A stretch of DNA of 64,000 nucleotides. Origin: Mesorhizobium sp. Lineage in GTDB: Bacteria; Pseudomonadota; Alphaproteobacteria; Rhizobiales; Rhizobiaceae. Below, in pieces: positions 25,930-34,424 of this stretch. Each line of letters starts with the position of its first letter. Within the stretch, counting starts at the first letter, position 1. Location: contig SUGL01000033.1 of the NCBI GenBank assembly GCA_004963905.1, positions 1-64,000 of the forward strand, written 5' to 3'. The translations under genes and the position numbers were made by a program. The notes below the pieces were generated by a model. The model was not told the DNA's origin and made no database searches. It was given only the letters and a program-made list of their open reading frames with translations.

Positions 25930-26675
25930 AGGCCTGGCTGCCCGCGCTTTTGAGGCTGGCGCTTCTGGTGCTGCTGGTGGTTTTCATCGCCAGCCCGGTC
26001 TGGTTCGAGCCGTTGCTCAGGCCGCTGACCGAGAACGGCGCGCCGGCAATCTATAACCAGGGTAGCCTGCTGACGCTGACACTGTTGCATCTGAGGACGG
26101 TGCTCGTGGCGACGGTGGCCGCGACCATCGTCGCGGTCGCGCTCGCCATCCTGGTCACCCGGCCGGCCGGCGCCGAGTTCCTGCCGCTGTCGCGCAGCCT
26201 GGTCAATATCGGCCAGACTTTTCCGCCGGTCGCGGTGCTGGCGCTCGCCGTGCCGGCAGTCGGCTTCGGCGAGAAGCCGACTCTCATCGCGCTCTTCCTG
26301 TACGGGCTGCTGCCGATCTTCGAGAACGCGCTGACCGCGCTCACCACCCTGCCGGGCAACGTCATGGAAGCGGCGCGCGGCGCCGGCATGACCGGCTGGC
26401 AAAGGCTGATGAAGGTCGAGCTGCCGCTGAGCGCTCCGGTGATCCTCGGCGGCATCCGGCTTTCGGTTGTCATCAGCCTCGCCACCGCGACCATCGGCTC
26501 GACGGTGGCCGCCAAGACGCTGGGTGAGGTGATCATCGCCGGCCTGATCTCGAACAATTTGGCCTTCGTGCTGCAGGGCGGCCTGATCGTCGCGGCGCTT
26601 GCGGTGCTGATCTATGACGGCCTGTCGGCGATCGAGCGCTACGCCGCGCGCCGGATGGGACGGGAAGCGGAGTAG
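25926..26675 (+). CDS. ABC transporter permease (YehW/OsmW-like), short form
   Basis: A 249-residue permease, the second membrane subunit. It has an N-terminal helix (ALLRLALLVLLVVFIASPVW), a middle region HLRTVLVATVAATIVAVALA, and the EAA-like loop TTLPGNVMEAARGAGMTGWQ before the last helices. The protein pairs with the longer permease upstream. It ends the operon, six bases from the convergent hicA gene. Confidence 0.92.
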   Translation: MKAWLPALLRLALLVLLVVFIASPVWFEPLLRPLTENGAPAIYNQGSLLTLTLLHLRTVLVATVAATIVAVALAILVTRPAGAEFLPLSRSLVNIGQTFPPVAVLALAVPAVGFGEKPTLIALFLYGLLPIFENALTALTTLPGNVMEAARGAGMTGWQRLMKVELPLSAPVILGGIRLSVVISLATATIGSTVAAKTLGEVIIAGLISNNLAFVLQGGLIVAALAVLIYDGLSAIERYAARRMGREAE

Positions 26676-26681
26676 CTGTTT

Positions 26682-26888
26682 TCAGACTTCGTCTTCGCCG
26701 ATTTCCGCCATCTTAAGCAGATGGCGCAGGAGGCCGATCTTGAGTGGCTTGTTGCCGTGTACCGGAATAGATAGGCGTACAACACTGCCCTCCTTTCCGT
26801 AGATGTGGTGGCTTCCGGCAATGCGCAAAAGTTGCCAGCCTCGCCGTTCGACGGCCCGGGTGAGTTCCTTGCCGGAAATGGATTTCAA
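26682..26888 (-). CDS. hicA: HicA family toxin (mRNA interferase)
   Basis: A 68-residue HicA. It has the double-stranded-RNA-binding-like fold with the catalytic His in LLRIAGSHHIYGKEG (His 27-28) and SGKELTRAVERRGW at the start. HicA cleaves mRNA unless bound by HicB. Its ATG overlaps the hicB stop by four bases, so antitoxin and toxin are coupled. The gene order hicB then hicA is the less common of the two known orders. Convergent with the ABC operon. Confidence 0.9.
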   Translation of the reverse strand: MKSISGKELTRAVERRGWQLLRIAGSHHIYGKEGSVVRLSIPVHGNKPLKIGLLRHLLKMAEIGEDEV

Positions 26889-27088
26889 ACGGCGACTTCC
26901 ACGACCCTGCCAGGCTCTGAAGTCAACGACGATGGAAGATCGACGGAAAGGCAGCCTTCAATTGCTTCGCGAAGATTTGCAAGAAGCTCGTCCAAAGTCT
27001 CACCTTGCGTCGCGCACCCAGGAATGGCGGGAACCTCGGCCCAGTAGCCACCCTCTTCAGCTTCGTGAACGATAGCTTTGAATTTCAT
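26885..27088 (-). CDS. hicB: HicB family antitoxin
   Basis: A 67-residue HicB with the partial RNase-H-like fold: KFKAIVHEAEEGGYWAEVPA IPGCATQGETLDELLANLRE then AIEGCL. It neutralises HicA at 26682. The C-terminus is short and lacks the ribbon-helix-helix or helix-turn-helix domain seen in longer HicB proteins, so autoregulation by this protein alone is doubtful. It comes first in the two-gene unit. ATG at 27088 follows AGGAGTTGGCTG. Confidence 0.9.
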   Translation of the reverse strand: MKFKAIVHEAEEGGYWAEVPAIPGCATQGETLDELLANLREAIEGCLSVDLPSSLTSEPGRVVEVAV

Positions 27089-27415
27089 CAGCCAACTCCT
27101 GTCTTGCCCAGGAAGATATGCTCACAATGAGTATTTGCAAAGCGGACGAGCGTTGATCGGCTGTGCCATCAACCCTCGCCATCTCAGGAATCTGCCCCAA
27201 TTTCAATCGATCTAACTAGGAGGCGGTATCGACAGGCGCGTTTGTGGCTTCGTCTTTTGGGCGAAAGCCGGGCAAAAACCGAACAATATCTTGACGTTCC
27301 GAGCCCTGTTTCGCATACACCGCAGCCAAGGGGTGGATTCCGTGCGCGGCATTCATCCCCGTTCCAACGGCCCAGGGAGGGGTTCTTCTGGGCATCAATC
27401 GAGGAAAATCCGGCA
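27089..27415. other. Intergenic region between hicB and hppA
   Basis: About 330 bases containing the divergent promoters of hicBA and hppA. The frame of hppA is open upstream to 27242, but the upstream residues do not resemble any pyrophosphatase. I see no RNA gene or clear operator. Confidence 0.4.
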
Positions 27416-29563
27416 ATGACCATCATTACCGCCGTCATCGCCTGCGGCTTGCTGTCAGTTCTGTACGCCATCTGGGCGACACGTTCGGTCCTTGCGTCCG
27501 ATCAGGGCAATCAGCGCATGCAGGAAATCTCCGCGGCCATCCGCGAAGGCGCCCAGGCCTATCTGGCGCGCCAATACACCACCATCGCCGTCGTCGGCAT
27601 CGTCGTGCTTCTGCTCGCCTGGTGGCTGCTCTCCATCACTTCCGCGATCGGCTTCCTGATCGGCGCCGTGCTGTCGGGCGCTGCCGGCTTCATCGGCATG
27701 CATGTCTCGGTCCGCGCCAATGTGCGCACCGCGCAGGCTGCCTCCAACAGCCTCGCCGCCGGCCTGGACATCGCCTTCAAGTCCGGCGCCATCACCGGCC
27801 TGCTCGTGGCGGGCCTGGCGCTGCTCGGCGTCTCGATCTACTACGCCATCCTGACCGGCCCGATGGGTCTGCAGCCGAACGACCGCGTCGTCATCGACTC
27901 GCTGGTCTCGCTCGGCTTCGGCGCTTCGCTGATCTCGATCTTCGCCCGTCTCGGCGGCGGCATCTTCACCAAGGGCGCCGACGTCGGCGGCGACCTCGTC
28001 GGCAAGGTCGAGGCAGGCATTCCGGAAGACGATCCGCGCAACCCGGCCACCATCGCCGACAATGTCGGCGACAATGTCGGCGATTGCGCCGGCATGGCCG
28101 CCGACCTGTTCGAAACCTATGCGGTGACGGTCGTCGCCACCATGGTTCTTGCTTCCATCTTCTTCGGCGGCACGGCGGTGCTGGGCGCGACGATGCTCTA
28201 TCCGCTCGCCATCTGCGGCGCCTGCATCCTGACCTCGATCGTCGGCACCTTCTTCGTCAAGCTGGGCTCCAACGGCTCGATCATGGGCGCCCTTTACAAG
28301 GGCCTCATCGTCACCGGCCTGCTGTCTATCGTCGGCTTGGCCTTGGCCACCTCGGCGGTGCTGGGCTGGGGTGAGATCGGCAATGTCGGCGGCCTCGCCA
28401 TCACCGGCAAGAACCTGTTCATCTGCGGCCTGATCGGTCTGTTGGTGACCGGGCTCATCGTGGTGATCACCGAATACTACACCGGCACCAACAAGCGGCC
28501 GGTGAACTCGATCGCCCAGGCCTCGGTGACCGGCCACGGCACCAACGTCATCCAGGGCCTCGCCGTCTCGCTGGAATCGACGGCGCTTCCGGCCATCGTC
28601 ATCGTCGGCGGCATCATCGCCACCTACCAGCTCGGCGGTCTCTTCGGCACGGCGATCGCCGTCACCACCATGCTCGGCCTTGCCGGCATGATCGTGGCGC
28701 TCGACGCCTTCGGCCCGGTCACCGACAATGCCGGCGGCATCGCCGAAATGTCGGGCCTGCCGAAGGAAGTGCGCCACTCCACCGACGCGCTCGACGCCGT
28801 CGGCAACACCACCAAGGCGGTGACCAAGGGCTATGCCATCGGCTCCGCCGGCCTCGGCGCGCTGGTGCTGTTCGCCGCTTATTCGAACGACCTCAGGTTC
28901 TTTGCCGCCAACGGCGACAAGTTCCCTTACTTCCAGGGCATGGGGGAGATCTCCTTCGACCTCTCCAACCCGTATGTCGTCGCCGGTCTGATCTTCGGCG
29001 GCCTGATCCCGTATCTGTTCGGCGGCATCGCGATGACCGCCGTCGGTCGCGCGGCAGGATCGATCGTCGAGGAAGTGCGAAAGCAGTTCCGCGAGGACAA
29101 GGGCATCATGGCCGGCACCTCAAAGCCGAACTACGCACGCGCCGTCGACCTTTTGACCAGGGCGGCGATCCGGGAGATGATCATCCCGTCGCTGCTGCCG
29201 GTGCTGGCGCCGCTCGTCGTCTATTTCGGCGTGCTCTTGATCTCGGGCTCGAAGGCCTCGGCCTTTGCGGCGCTCGGCGCCTCGCTGCTCGGCGTTATCG
29301 TCAACGGCCTGTTCGTCGCCATCTCGATGACCTCCGGCGGCGGCGCATGGGACAACGCCAAGAAGTCGTTCGAGGACGGCTTCACCGACAAGGACGGCGT
29401 CAAGCACCTGAAGGGCTCCGAGGCGCACAAGGCCTCGGTCACCGGCGACACGGTCGGCGACCCCTACAAGGACACCGCCGGCCCGGCCGTCAACCCCGCG
29501 ATCAAGATCACCAACATCGTCGCGCTGCTGCTCCTGGCCGTGCTCGCGCACGGCGCCGCGTAA
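27416..29563 (+). CDS. hppA: Membrane proton-pumping pyrophosphatase, K+-independent type
   Basis: A 715-residue integral membrane pyrophosphatase that couples PPi hydrolysis to proton transport. The substrate site is visible as GADVGGDLVGKVEAGIPEDD PRNPATIADNVGDNVGDCAG, with a second acidic region AFGPVTDNAGGIAEMSGLP. The segment GNTTKAVTKGYAIGSAGLGA has Lys where K+-dependent enzymes have Ala, which marks the K+-independent H+-pumping class. About sixteen helices. Start ATG at 27416. In rhizobia and agrobacteria such pumps sit in acidocalcisome and inner membranes. A strong terminator follows. Confidence 0.95.
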   Translation: MTIITAVIACGLLSVLYAIWATRSVLASDQGNQRMQEISAAIREGAQAYLARQYTTIAVVGIVVLLLAWWLLSITSAIGFLIGAVLSGAAGFIGMHVSVRANVRTAQAASNSLAAGLDIAFKSGAITGLLVAGLALLGVSIYYAILTGPMGLQPNDRVVIDSLVSLGFGASLISIFARLGGGIFTKGADVGGDLVGKVEAGIPEDDPRNPATIADNVGDNVGDCAGMAADLFETYAVTVVATMVLASIFFGGTAVLGATMLYPLAICGACILTSIVGTFFVKLGSNGSIMGALYKGLIVTGLLSIVGLALATSAVLGWGEIGNVGGLAITGKNLFICGLIGLLVTGLIVVITEYYTGTNKRPVNSIAQASVTGHGTNVIQGLAVSLESTALPAIVIVGGIIATYQLGGLFGTAIAVTTMLGLAGMIVALDAFGPVTDNAGGIAEMSGLPKEVRHSTDALDAVGNTTKAVTKGYAIGSAGLGALVLFAAYSNDLRFFAANGDKFPYFQGMGEISFDLSNPYVVAGLIFGGLIPYLFGGIAMTAVGRAAGSIVEEVRKQFREDKGIMAGTSKPNYARAVDLLTRAAIREMIIPSLLPVLAPLVVYFGVLLISGSKASAFAALGASLLGVIVNGLFVAISMTSGGGAWDNAKKSFEDGFTDKDGVKHLKGSEAHKASVTGDTVGDPYKDTAGPAVNPAIKITNIVALLLLAVLAHGAA

Positions 29564-29586
29564 TCCGCCGCACGACTGCAAATGAG

Positions 29587-29620
29587 AAAACCCGCGGGGC
29601 AGCGATCCCCGCGGGTTTTG
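29587..29620 (+). terminator. Rho-independent terminator after hppA
   Basis: AAAACCCGCGGGG / CCCCGCGGGTTTT, a 13-bp perfect stem with a seven-base loop (CAGCGAT), 23 bases after the hppA stop. Confidence 0.92.
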
Positions 29621-29663
29621 CATTTCGGGCAAGGATCGATTCCCCAAGCATCCCGGCGCTAAC

Positions 29664-29766
29664 GCATGTCTCGCGAAAGTGGGAACCGGTTTCGGGACAA
29701 AGACATGCGCAAAATCAGAAACCTGAAGCGCATGGAGCGAATCTGAAAGATCGCAACGCGCTTTAG
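29664..29766. repeat. Dispersed intergenic repeat, second copy
   Basis: Contains CGCGAAAGTGGGAACCGGTT TCGGGACAAAGACATGCG, then a tail GAAGCGCATGGAGCGAATCT ending in GCAACGCGCTTTAG. This is the same element as at 10669, in single copy. It lies between hppA and the convergent glycosyltransferase gene. Confidence 0.75.
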
Positions 29767-29778
29767 GTAAGTCGGGCT

Positions 29779-30777
29779 TTACTCTGCGCTGTCTTCCCGC
29801 TTGCCGCGCCCACGGTAGACGGCAAGCAGATCATCCACGTCCGGTTCCCGCTCAGGCATGGGCGGCAGGCCACGGGTTTCGCGTAGCGTCGAGACAAAGG
29901 TTCCACGACCGTATTTGCGGCGAAACTCGAGGGACCTGGGATGGATGCCGAACGCGGCCCAAAGCCTGCGTTTCAGGTAGCTCGATCTCTTCAGACGCGG
30001 CGGAGCCGCGGCCGCCGCGAGAATTTTGACGCGAAGGTCATCGGGCATCCGCATGGCGTTGGCAAGGTCCTCCTGCTCGGTTGCCGTGTCCTCGGTATAG
30101 CTGCCGCCGCGCTGGCCCGAGAAGATGCTCAGAACGGTCAAATGCGGCATGGTCGCGATGACGGCACCCTTACGCCAGGCCCGAAAGAGCCAGTCTTGCG
30201 AACTTTCGCACCAGCACTCGCTGGCGGGGCGCCAGGGACCGAGCCGGCTCAGCGATGCGCGCCTCACCATCTGCGCCGACCCATATCCCGCCGTGACCAC
30301 CGGATCGTAGAAACCGTCCTTGCCCATCCCGTAAATCGAGGTCCTGAGAGGATCGCCTCTCATCGAGGTCGGCTCTATGATGGCACCTCGAGCGATGACG
30401 ACATCGGCGCCGGTCGCGTCGATCCAGCCGGCCATCGATGCGAGGTGGTCCGGGAACCATAGGTCGTCGTGATTGAGGATGGCGACCAGCCGGCCGCGAG
30501 CTCTGGCAAAACCGATATTGTTCGGCCCCGACTGCTCGCCGAAATTCACAGGCAGATCGACATAGGAGATACGAGCATCGCCGAATGCGGCGACCGTCGC
30601 CGCGGTCTCCGCCCGGCATGCGTCGCCGACGACGATCGTCTCCCAGTCCTGCAAGGTCTGGGCCAGGACGCTTCTCAAGGCCTGCCGTAGGGCCGCGGGG
30701 CGGTTGTGCGTCGCAATCACGACCGAGACGAGCGGCTCGGTCGGTGCGGTCGAAGCGAGCTGGGCGGGCCGCTCCAC
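29779..30777 (-). CDS. Glycosyltransferase family 2
   Basis: A 332-residue GT-A fold enzyme. It has VSVVIATHNRPAALRQALRS at the start, the Asp-rich motif AILNHDDLWFPDHLASMAGW, and ESSQDWLFRAWRKGAVIATM as acceptor-side region. Nucleotide-sugar donor unknown. The likely start is the GTG at 30777, one base after the stop of the cupin gene. The ATG at 30894 lies deep inside that gene and would add 39 unrelated residues. The C-terminal ~60 residues are basic. It probably forms a two-gene sugar-decoration unit with the RmlC-like gene. Confidence 0.85.
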   Translation of the reverse strand: MERPAQLASTAPTEPLVSVVIATHNRPAALRQALRSVLAQTLQDWETIVVGDACRAETAATVAAFGDARISYVDLPVNFGEQSGPNNIGFARARGRLVAILNHDDLWFPDHLASMAGWIDATGADVVIARGAIIEPTSMRGDPLRTSIYGMGKDGFYDPVVTAGYGSAQMVRRASLSRLGPWRPASECWCESSQDWLFRAWRKGAVIATMPHLTVLSIFSGQRGGSYTEDTATEQEDLANAMRMPDDLRVKILAAAAAPPRLKRSSYLKRRLWAAFGIHPRSLEFRRKYGRGTFVSTLRETRGLPPMPEREPDVDDLLAVYRGRGKREDSAE

Positions 30778-30778
30778 T

Positions 30779-31324
30779 CTACACCAGTTTATAGGGGATG
30801 TGCTCGGTATCGGGCGGCAGGCGGCGATGGTCTGGGCTTTCGAACGAATAGGCCTTGTCGACCATGTTGAGCACCAAAGCCGTTTCCGGGCCAAGCGAGA
30901 CGACGCCGTGCCACACGCCCGGCGGAATGATGACGATGGCCGGTCGCAGCGCGCCGAGAATCTTGTGCCAGACCGCTCCGAAAGTCGGCGATGCCTTGCG
31001 TCCGTCGAACAATGATATGCGGACGCTGCCGATGGAGCAGAACAGCCGGTCCTGCGTCACGGCATGCGCATGCCAACCCGTCACCGCGCCGGGATACAAG
31101 GTGCGCTGAAAAACCTGGCCTACCGGAAGCAAGTCGAGCTTCCACTCCTCGCGGAAGATTTCGGTCAGGTAGCCGGTCGATGTCGCGACAGGTCTGATTT
31201 CCTTGAATGAGACGCCGTCGATCGTCGGAGGGTCTATGGCAAGCCAGTCCGGTGTCACGGTCTGCGGGTCCGGCGTTCCCGTCGCCATCCAGCCCTGCGG
31301 CTCCGCGCGATTGCTTTTGCTCAT
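30779..31324 (-). CDS. RmlC-like cupin (dTDP-4-dehydrorhamnose 3,5-epimerase family)
   Basis: A 181-residue protein of the RmlC/FdtA-like cupin group. The barrel is recognisable from VFQRTLYPGAVTGWHAHAVT (two His), LFCSIGSVRISLFDGRKASP, and IIPPGVWHGVVSLGPETALV, which is the RmlC C-terminal sheet. RmlC proteins epimerise nucleotide-linked deoxysugars, but many such family members are isomerases of other dTDP sugars, and no rmlABD is nearby. The downstream glycosyltransferase is coupled. Start ATG at 31324; the frame is open to 31489. Confidence 0.8.
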   Translation of the reverse strand: MSKSNRAEPQGWMATGTPDPQTVTPDWLAIDPPTIDGVSFKEIRPVATSTGYLTEIFREEWKLDLLPVGQVFQRTLYPGAVTGWHAHAVTQDRLFCSIGSVRISLFDGRKASPTFGAVWHKILGALRPAIVIIPPGVWHGVVSLGPETALVLNMVDKAYSFESPDHRRLPPDTEHIPYKLV

Positions 31325-31409
31325 GTCCAGCCCCGATACCCGCAAGGATTGATAGTGGGACGCTCGGGCGCAAGCAAGCATTTGGCAATCGACCGGTCGC
31401 GATGTGAGC

Positions 31410-31439
31410 AAAAAACCCGCCGGATCGCTCCGGCGGGTC
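31410..31439 (-). terminator. Rho-independent terminator after bamE
   Basis: On the minus strand ACCCGCCGGA-GCGA-TCCGGCGGGT is followed by TTTTT, 30 bases past the stop of the bamE-like gene. A 10-bp perfect stem. Confidence 0.88.
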
Positions 31440-31469
31440 TTGATTGTCTGAAATTCCTGGAAGCCGAGT

Positions 31470-31991
31470 TCAGGGCGTACCGCCGCCACCGCCCGGGATG
31501 CCGGGCGCCAGCTTGCTGGCGCCGTTGATGATCTGGCTGAGGAAGTTCTGGTCCTTGCCGCCCGTCGGCGTCGTCCTCGAGATGAAGTCGAAGATCTTGC
31601 CGTCCTTCAGGCCGTAGTTGGCGATCTGGGTGACGCGGCCGTCGGCGCCGAAATAGACAGCCAGCACGTGCTGGTCGATGATGTGCGGGTTGTCAAAGGC
31701 GACATAGCGCTTGCGCGTCTGCGATATGTAGTAGAAGGCCTCGTTGTCGAAGGTCGCTGTCGTCGACGGCGTGCCCAGCGCCAGAAGCACCTGCTCGCGA
31801 CTCGAGCCGACCGGCACCGAGTCGATCGCCGCCTGGTCGATGACGTAGCCTTTCGTCAGCGTTTCGCTCGGATGGAGATCACCGAACATCTTGGACGAAT
31901 TGCAGCCGGAAAGCGCGGATACCGCCATCAGTAGAGAGGCCACGCCCGCCGGCACAGGCGTGAGAAACGACTTGAATTTCAGCGCACCCAA
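31470..31991 (-). CDS. bamE: Outer membrane assembly lipoprotein BamE (SmpA/OmlA)
   Basis: A lipoprotein of about 173 residues belonging to the SmpA/OmlA family, a subunit of the beta-barrel assembly machine at the outer membrane. The lipobox LSGC follows VPAGVASLLMAVSA. The BamE fold is seen in VPVGSSREQVLLALGTPSTT, DNEAFYYISQTRKRYVAF, and LAVYFGADGRVTQIANYGLK DGKIFDF. The start is uncertain: no ATG precedes the signal, and TTG at 31991 with GGAG eight bases upstream is the best choice; the frame is open to 32084. The C-terminus is a Gly/Pro-rich tail. Divergent from the cytochrome-assembly gene. Confidence 0.85.
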   Translation of the reverse strand: MGALKFKSFLTPVPAGVASLLMAVSALSGCNSSKMFGDLHPSETLTKGYVIDQAAIDSVPVGSSREQVLLALGTPSTTATFDNEAFYYISQTRKRYVAFDNPHIIDQHVLAVYFGADGRVTQIANYGLKDGKIFDFISRTTPTGGKDQNFLSQIINGASKLAPGIPGGGGGTP

Positions 31992-32108
31992 CAACAATTC
32001 TCCATCACATCCCCGCAACTTGCGCTGGGCCGCAAAACCGGTAAACCAGCTTGCATGCCGATGCAACAAGGCCAAATCAAACAAAAGGTCCCCGGGAGAC
32101 CACCCTCA

Positions 32109-32651
32109 ATGTTCCAGCGCCTTTTTGGCCGCGAACGTCACGCCAACCGCGCCATCACCGAGGCGCTCTACGCACAAATCGTGGCGGCGGCGCGGCAAAC
32201 CGTGTTTTATTCCCACTGGAATGTGCCGGATACGCCGCTCGGCCGCTTCGAGATGCTGTCGCTGCATATGTACCTCATCCAGCATCGGCTGCGCGGGGAG
32301 GGCGGACCGGCCGCCGAAGTCGCACAGGTGCTGATCGACGAGTTCTTCCTCGACGTCGATCATTCGCTGAGGGAGCTCGGCATCAGCGATGTCGGCGTGC
32401 CGAAGCGCATGAAGAAGCTGGCAAAGATGTTCTATGGCCGCACCGCGGCCTACGACGAGGCCTTGCGGGACGACGACGGCGTGGCCCTTGCCGCGGCGCT
32501 CTCCCGCAACGTCAGGCCCGATGCCGGCGAGTGGCCGGAAGCGCCGCGGCTGGCGAGCTATGTTTCCGCGGCGTCCGGGCAGCTTGCCGCGCAGCCGACC
32601 GAATCGATCGTGTCCGGCACCGTGGTGTTCCCGGCCGCCGGAGCCGCGTGA
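32109..32651 (+). CDS. Ubiquinol-cytochrome c chaperone family protein
   Basis: A 180-residue protein of the CBP3/UQCC1 family, which in mitochondria assists cytochrome b synthesis and complex III assembly. The family segments are visible: VFYSHWNVPDTPLGRFEMLS LHMYLIQHRL, LIDEFFLDVDHSLRELGISD VGVPKRMKKLAKMFYGRTAA YDEAL, and ALSRNV near the end. Start ATG at 32109; the frame is open to 32055. The bamE-CBP3-DUF177-plsX order is conserved in Rhizobiales. Confidence 0.88.
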   Translation: MFQRLFGRERHANRAITEALYAQIVAAARQTVFYSHWNVPDTPLGRFEMLSLHMYLIQHRLRGEGGPAAEVAQVLIDEFFLDVDHSLRELGISDVGVPKRMKKLAKMFYGRTAAYDEALRDDDGVALAAALSRNVRPDAGEWPEAPRLASYVSAASGQLAAQPTESIVSGTVVFPAAGAA

Positions 32652-32662
32652 AGGAGGCGAGA

Positions 32663-33214
32663 ATGAAACAACACGCCGAACAGCGAAGCCCCGTATCCTT
32701 CGTCGCCAACGTCGCCCGCCTGCCGCAAAAGGGCCTGCCGGTTTTGATAGAGGCCGATGAGCGGCAGCGCGCGGCGCTTGCCGCCGAATACGACCTGCTT
32801 TCGGTCGAGAGCTACCGCGCCGAGCTCTTGGTGGCGTCCTGGAAACGCAACGGCGTCAAGGTCAGCGGCCGCGTCGAGGCCGACATCACGCAGGCCTGCA
32901 TCGTCACGCTCGATCCGATCGCGGCCCATATCGACGAGCCCGTCGAGGCGTTGTTCCTGCCGGAGCAGTCGAAGCTCGGACGCGAAGGCTTCGAGGGCGG
33001 CGGCGAGATCGTCCTCGATGCCGACGGGCCGGACAGCCCGGAAACATTTTCCGGCGACACGATCGATGTCGGCGCGCTCGCCGAGCAGTTTTTCGGTCTG
33101 GCGATCGATCCTTATCCGCGCAAGCCCGGTGCCTCGCTCGATGCCGCCGGCGAGGATCAGCCTGAGGAAAGCGAATTCCAGAAAAAGCTGCGTTCGCTGC
33201 TCGGAAAATCCTGA
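32663..33214 (+). CDS. DUF177/YceD family protein
   Basis: A 183-residue protein of the YceD (DUF177) family, known in other bacteria from its place before rpmF and plsX and linked to 23S rRNA accumulation. Visible are SVESYRAELLVASWKRNGVK VSGRVEADITQACIVTLDPI and EQFFGLAIDPYPRKPG. Start ATG at 32663 follows AAGGAGGCGAGA, 11 bases after the previous stop, so it is likely cotranscribed with the chaperone gene. rpmF is not between it and plsX here. Confidence 0.88.
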   Translation: MKQHAEQRSPVSFVANVARLPQKGLPVLIEADERQRAALAAEYDLLSVESYRAELLVASWKRNGVKVSGRVEADITQACIVTLDPIAAHIDEPVEALFLPEQSKLGREGFEGGGEIVLDADGPDSPETFSGDTIDVGALAEQFFGLAIDPYPRKPGASLDAAGEDQPEESEFQKKLRSLLGKS

Positions 33215-33344
33215 AGGCGGCCTGGATTTTGGAAAAGTTGGTTGTGCGGCAGCCCAAAACCGCTATTTTCGCCGAACCTTCGCGAGCCCCCTTACCTCGG
33301 CATGCGCACGCCGCTAGCCAGGCAAACCGTGAGAAAAACACCGA

Positions 33345-34415
33345 GTGATCAGGATTTCCATCGATGCCATGGGCGGTGATCACGGACCAGGCGTGGTCAT
33401 CCCGGCGCTGATGACGGTCGCCATCCGCCGCCCTGACATCCGCTTCGTCATCTATGGTCGCGAGGACGCCGTGCGTCCCGAACTGGCCAAGTTCCCGAAG
33501 CTTGCCGACGTGAGCGAGTTCGTCCATTGCGAGATCGCGGTCCGGATGGACGACAAGCCGAGCCAGGCGCTGCGCCACGGCCGCTGGAAGTCGTCGATGT
33601 GGAAGGCGGTCGAGGCGGTGAAGAACGGCGCCGCGCAAGCCTGCATCTCGGCCGGCAACACCGGCGCGCTGATGGCGATGTCGAAATTCTGCCTGCGCAC
33701 CATGGCCACCATCGACCGCCCGGCGATCGCGGCGCTTTGGCCGACGACGCGCGGCGAGAGCGTGGTGCTCGACGTCGGCGCCACCATCGGCGCGGATGCG
33801 CACCAACTCGTCGATTTCGCCATCCTTGGCACCGGAATGGCGCGCTCGGTGTTCGGCATCGAGCGGCCGAGTGTCGGCCTGCTCAATGTCGGCGTCGAGG
33901 AGATCAAGGGCCAGGAAGAGGTCAAGGAGGCCGGGCGCATGCTGCGCGAGGCCAACATGGCCTCGATGAACTATCGCGGCTTCGTCGAGGGCGACGACAT
34001 CGGCAAGGGCACGGTCGACGTTGTCGTCACCGAGGGCTTTGCCGGCAACATCGCGCTCAAGACCGCGGAGGGCACGGCAAGGCAGATCGCCGGCTACCTG
34101 CGCGCCGCCATGAGCCGCACGCTGATGGCCAGGATCGGCTATGTCTTCGCCAAAGGCGCCTTCGACCGGCTGCGCGAGAAGATGGATGTCGGCCGCTCCA
34201 ATGGCGGCGTCTTCCTGGGCCTGAACGGCATCGTCGTGAAGAGCCACGGCGGCGCCGATTCGGATGGCTTCGCGGCGGCGATCGAGCTCGGCTACGACAT
34301 GGTGCGCAACAATCTGCTTGACCGGATCGAGGCCGACCTCGATCTGTTCCATGCGCGCAATCCGAATGCCCAGGCAAACAGGAAATCCGGCGTCGCCGTC
34401 GACGCCGAGGAATAG
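33345..34415 (+). CDS. plsX: Phosphate acyltransferase PlsX
   Basis: A 356-residue PlsX that makes acyl-phosphate from acyl-ACP for phospholipid synthesis. Signatures are IRISIDAMGGDHGPGVVIPA at the start, AQACISAGNTGALMAMSKFC, and VDVVVTEGFAGNIALKTAEG late. A C-terminal SNGGVFLGLNGIVVKSHGGA is also typical. The start codon is GTG at 33345. The gene is nine bases before fabH. Confidence 0.96.
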   Translation: MIRISIDAMGGDHGPGVVIPALMTVAIRRPDIRFVIYGREDAVRPELAKFPKLADVSEFVHCEIAVRMDDKPSQALRHGRWKSSMWKAVEAVKNGAAQACISAGNTGALMAMSKFCLRTMATIDRPAIAALWPTTRGESVVLDVGATIGADAHQLVDFAILGTGMARSVFGIERPSVGLLNVGVEEIKGQEEVKEAGRMLREANMASMNYRGFVEGDDIGKGTVDVVVTEGFAGNIALKTAEGTARQIAGYLRAAMSRTLMARIGYVFAKGAFDRLREKMDVGRSNGGVFLGLNGIVVKSHGGADSDGFAAAIELGYDMVRNNLLDRIEADLDLFHARNPNAQANRKSGVAVDAEE

Positions 34416-34424
34416 GAACGAACC

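Noticed and set aside
27455..28777. A 440-codon frame opposite hppA
   Set aside because: Antisense shadow rich in Asp/Gly/His; the pyrophosphatase on the plus strand is unmistakable.
32904..34352. A 482-codon frame opposite plsX
   Set aside because: Antisense shadow of plsX and part of the DUF177 gene; high-GC third positions keep it open.
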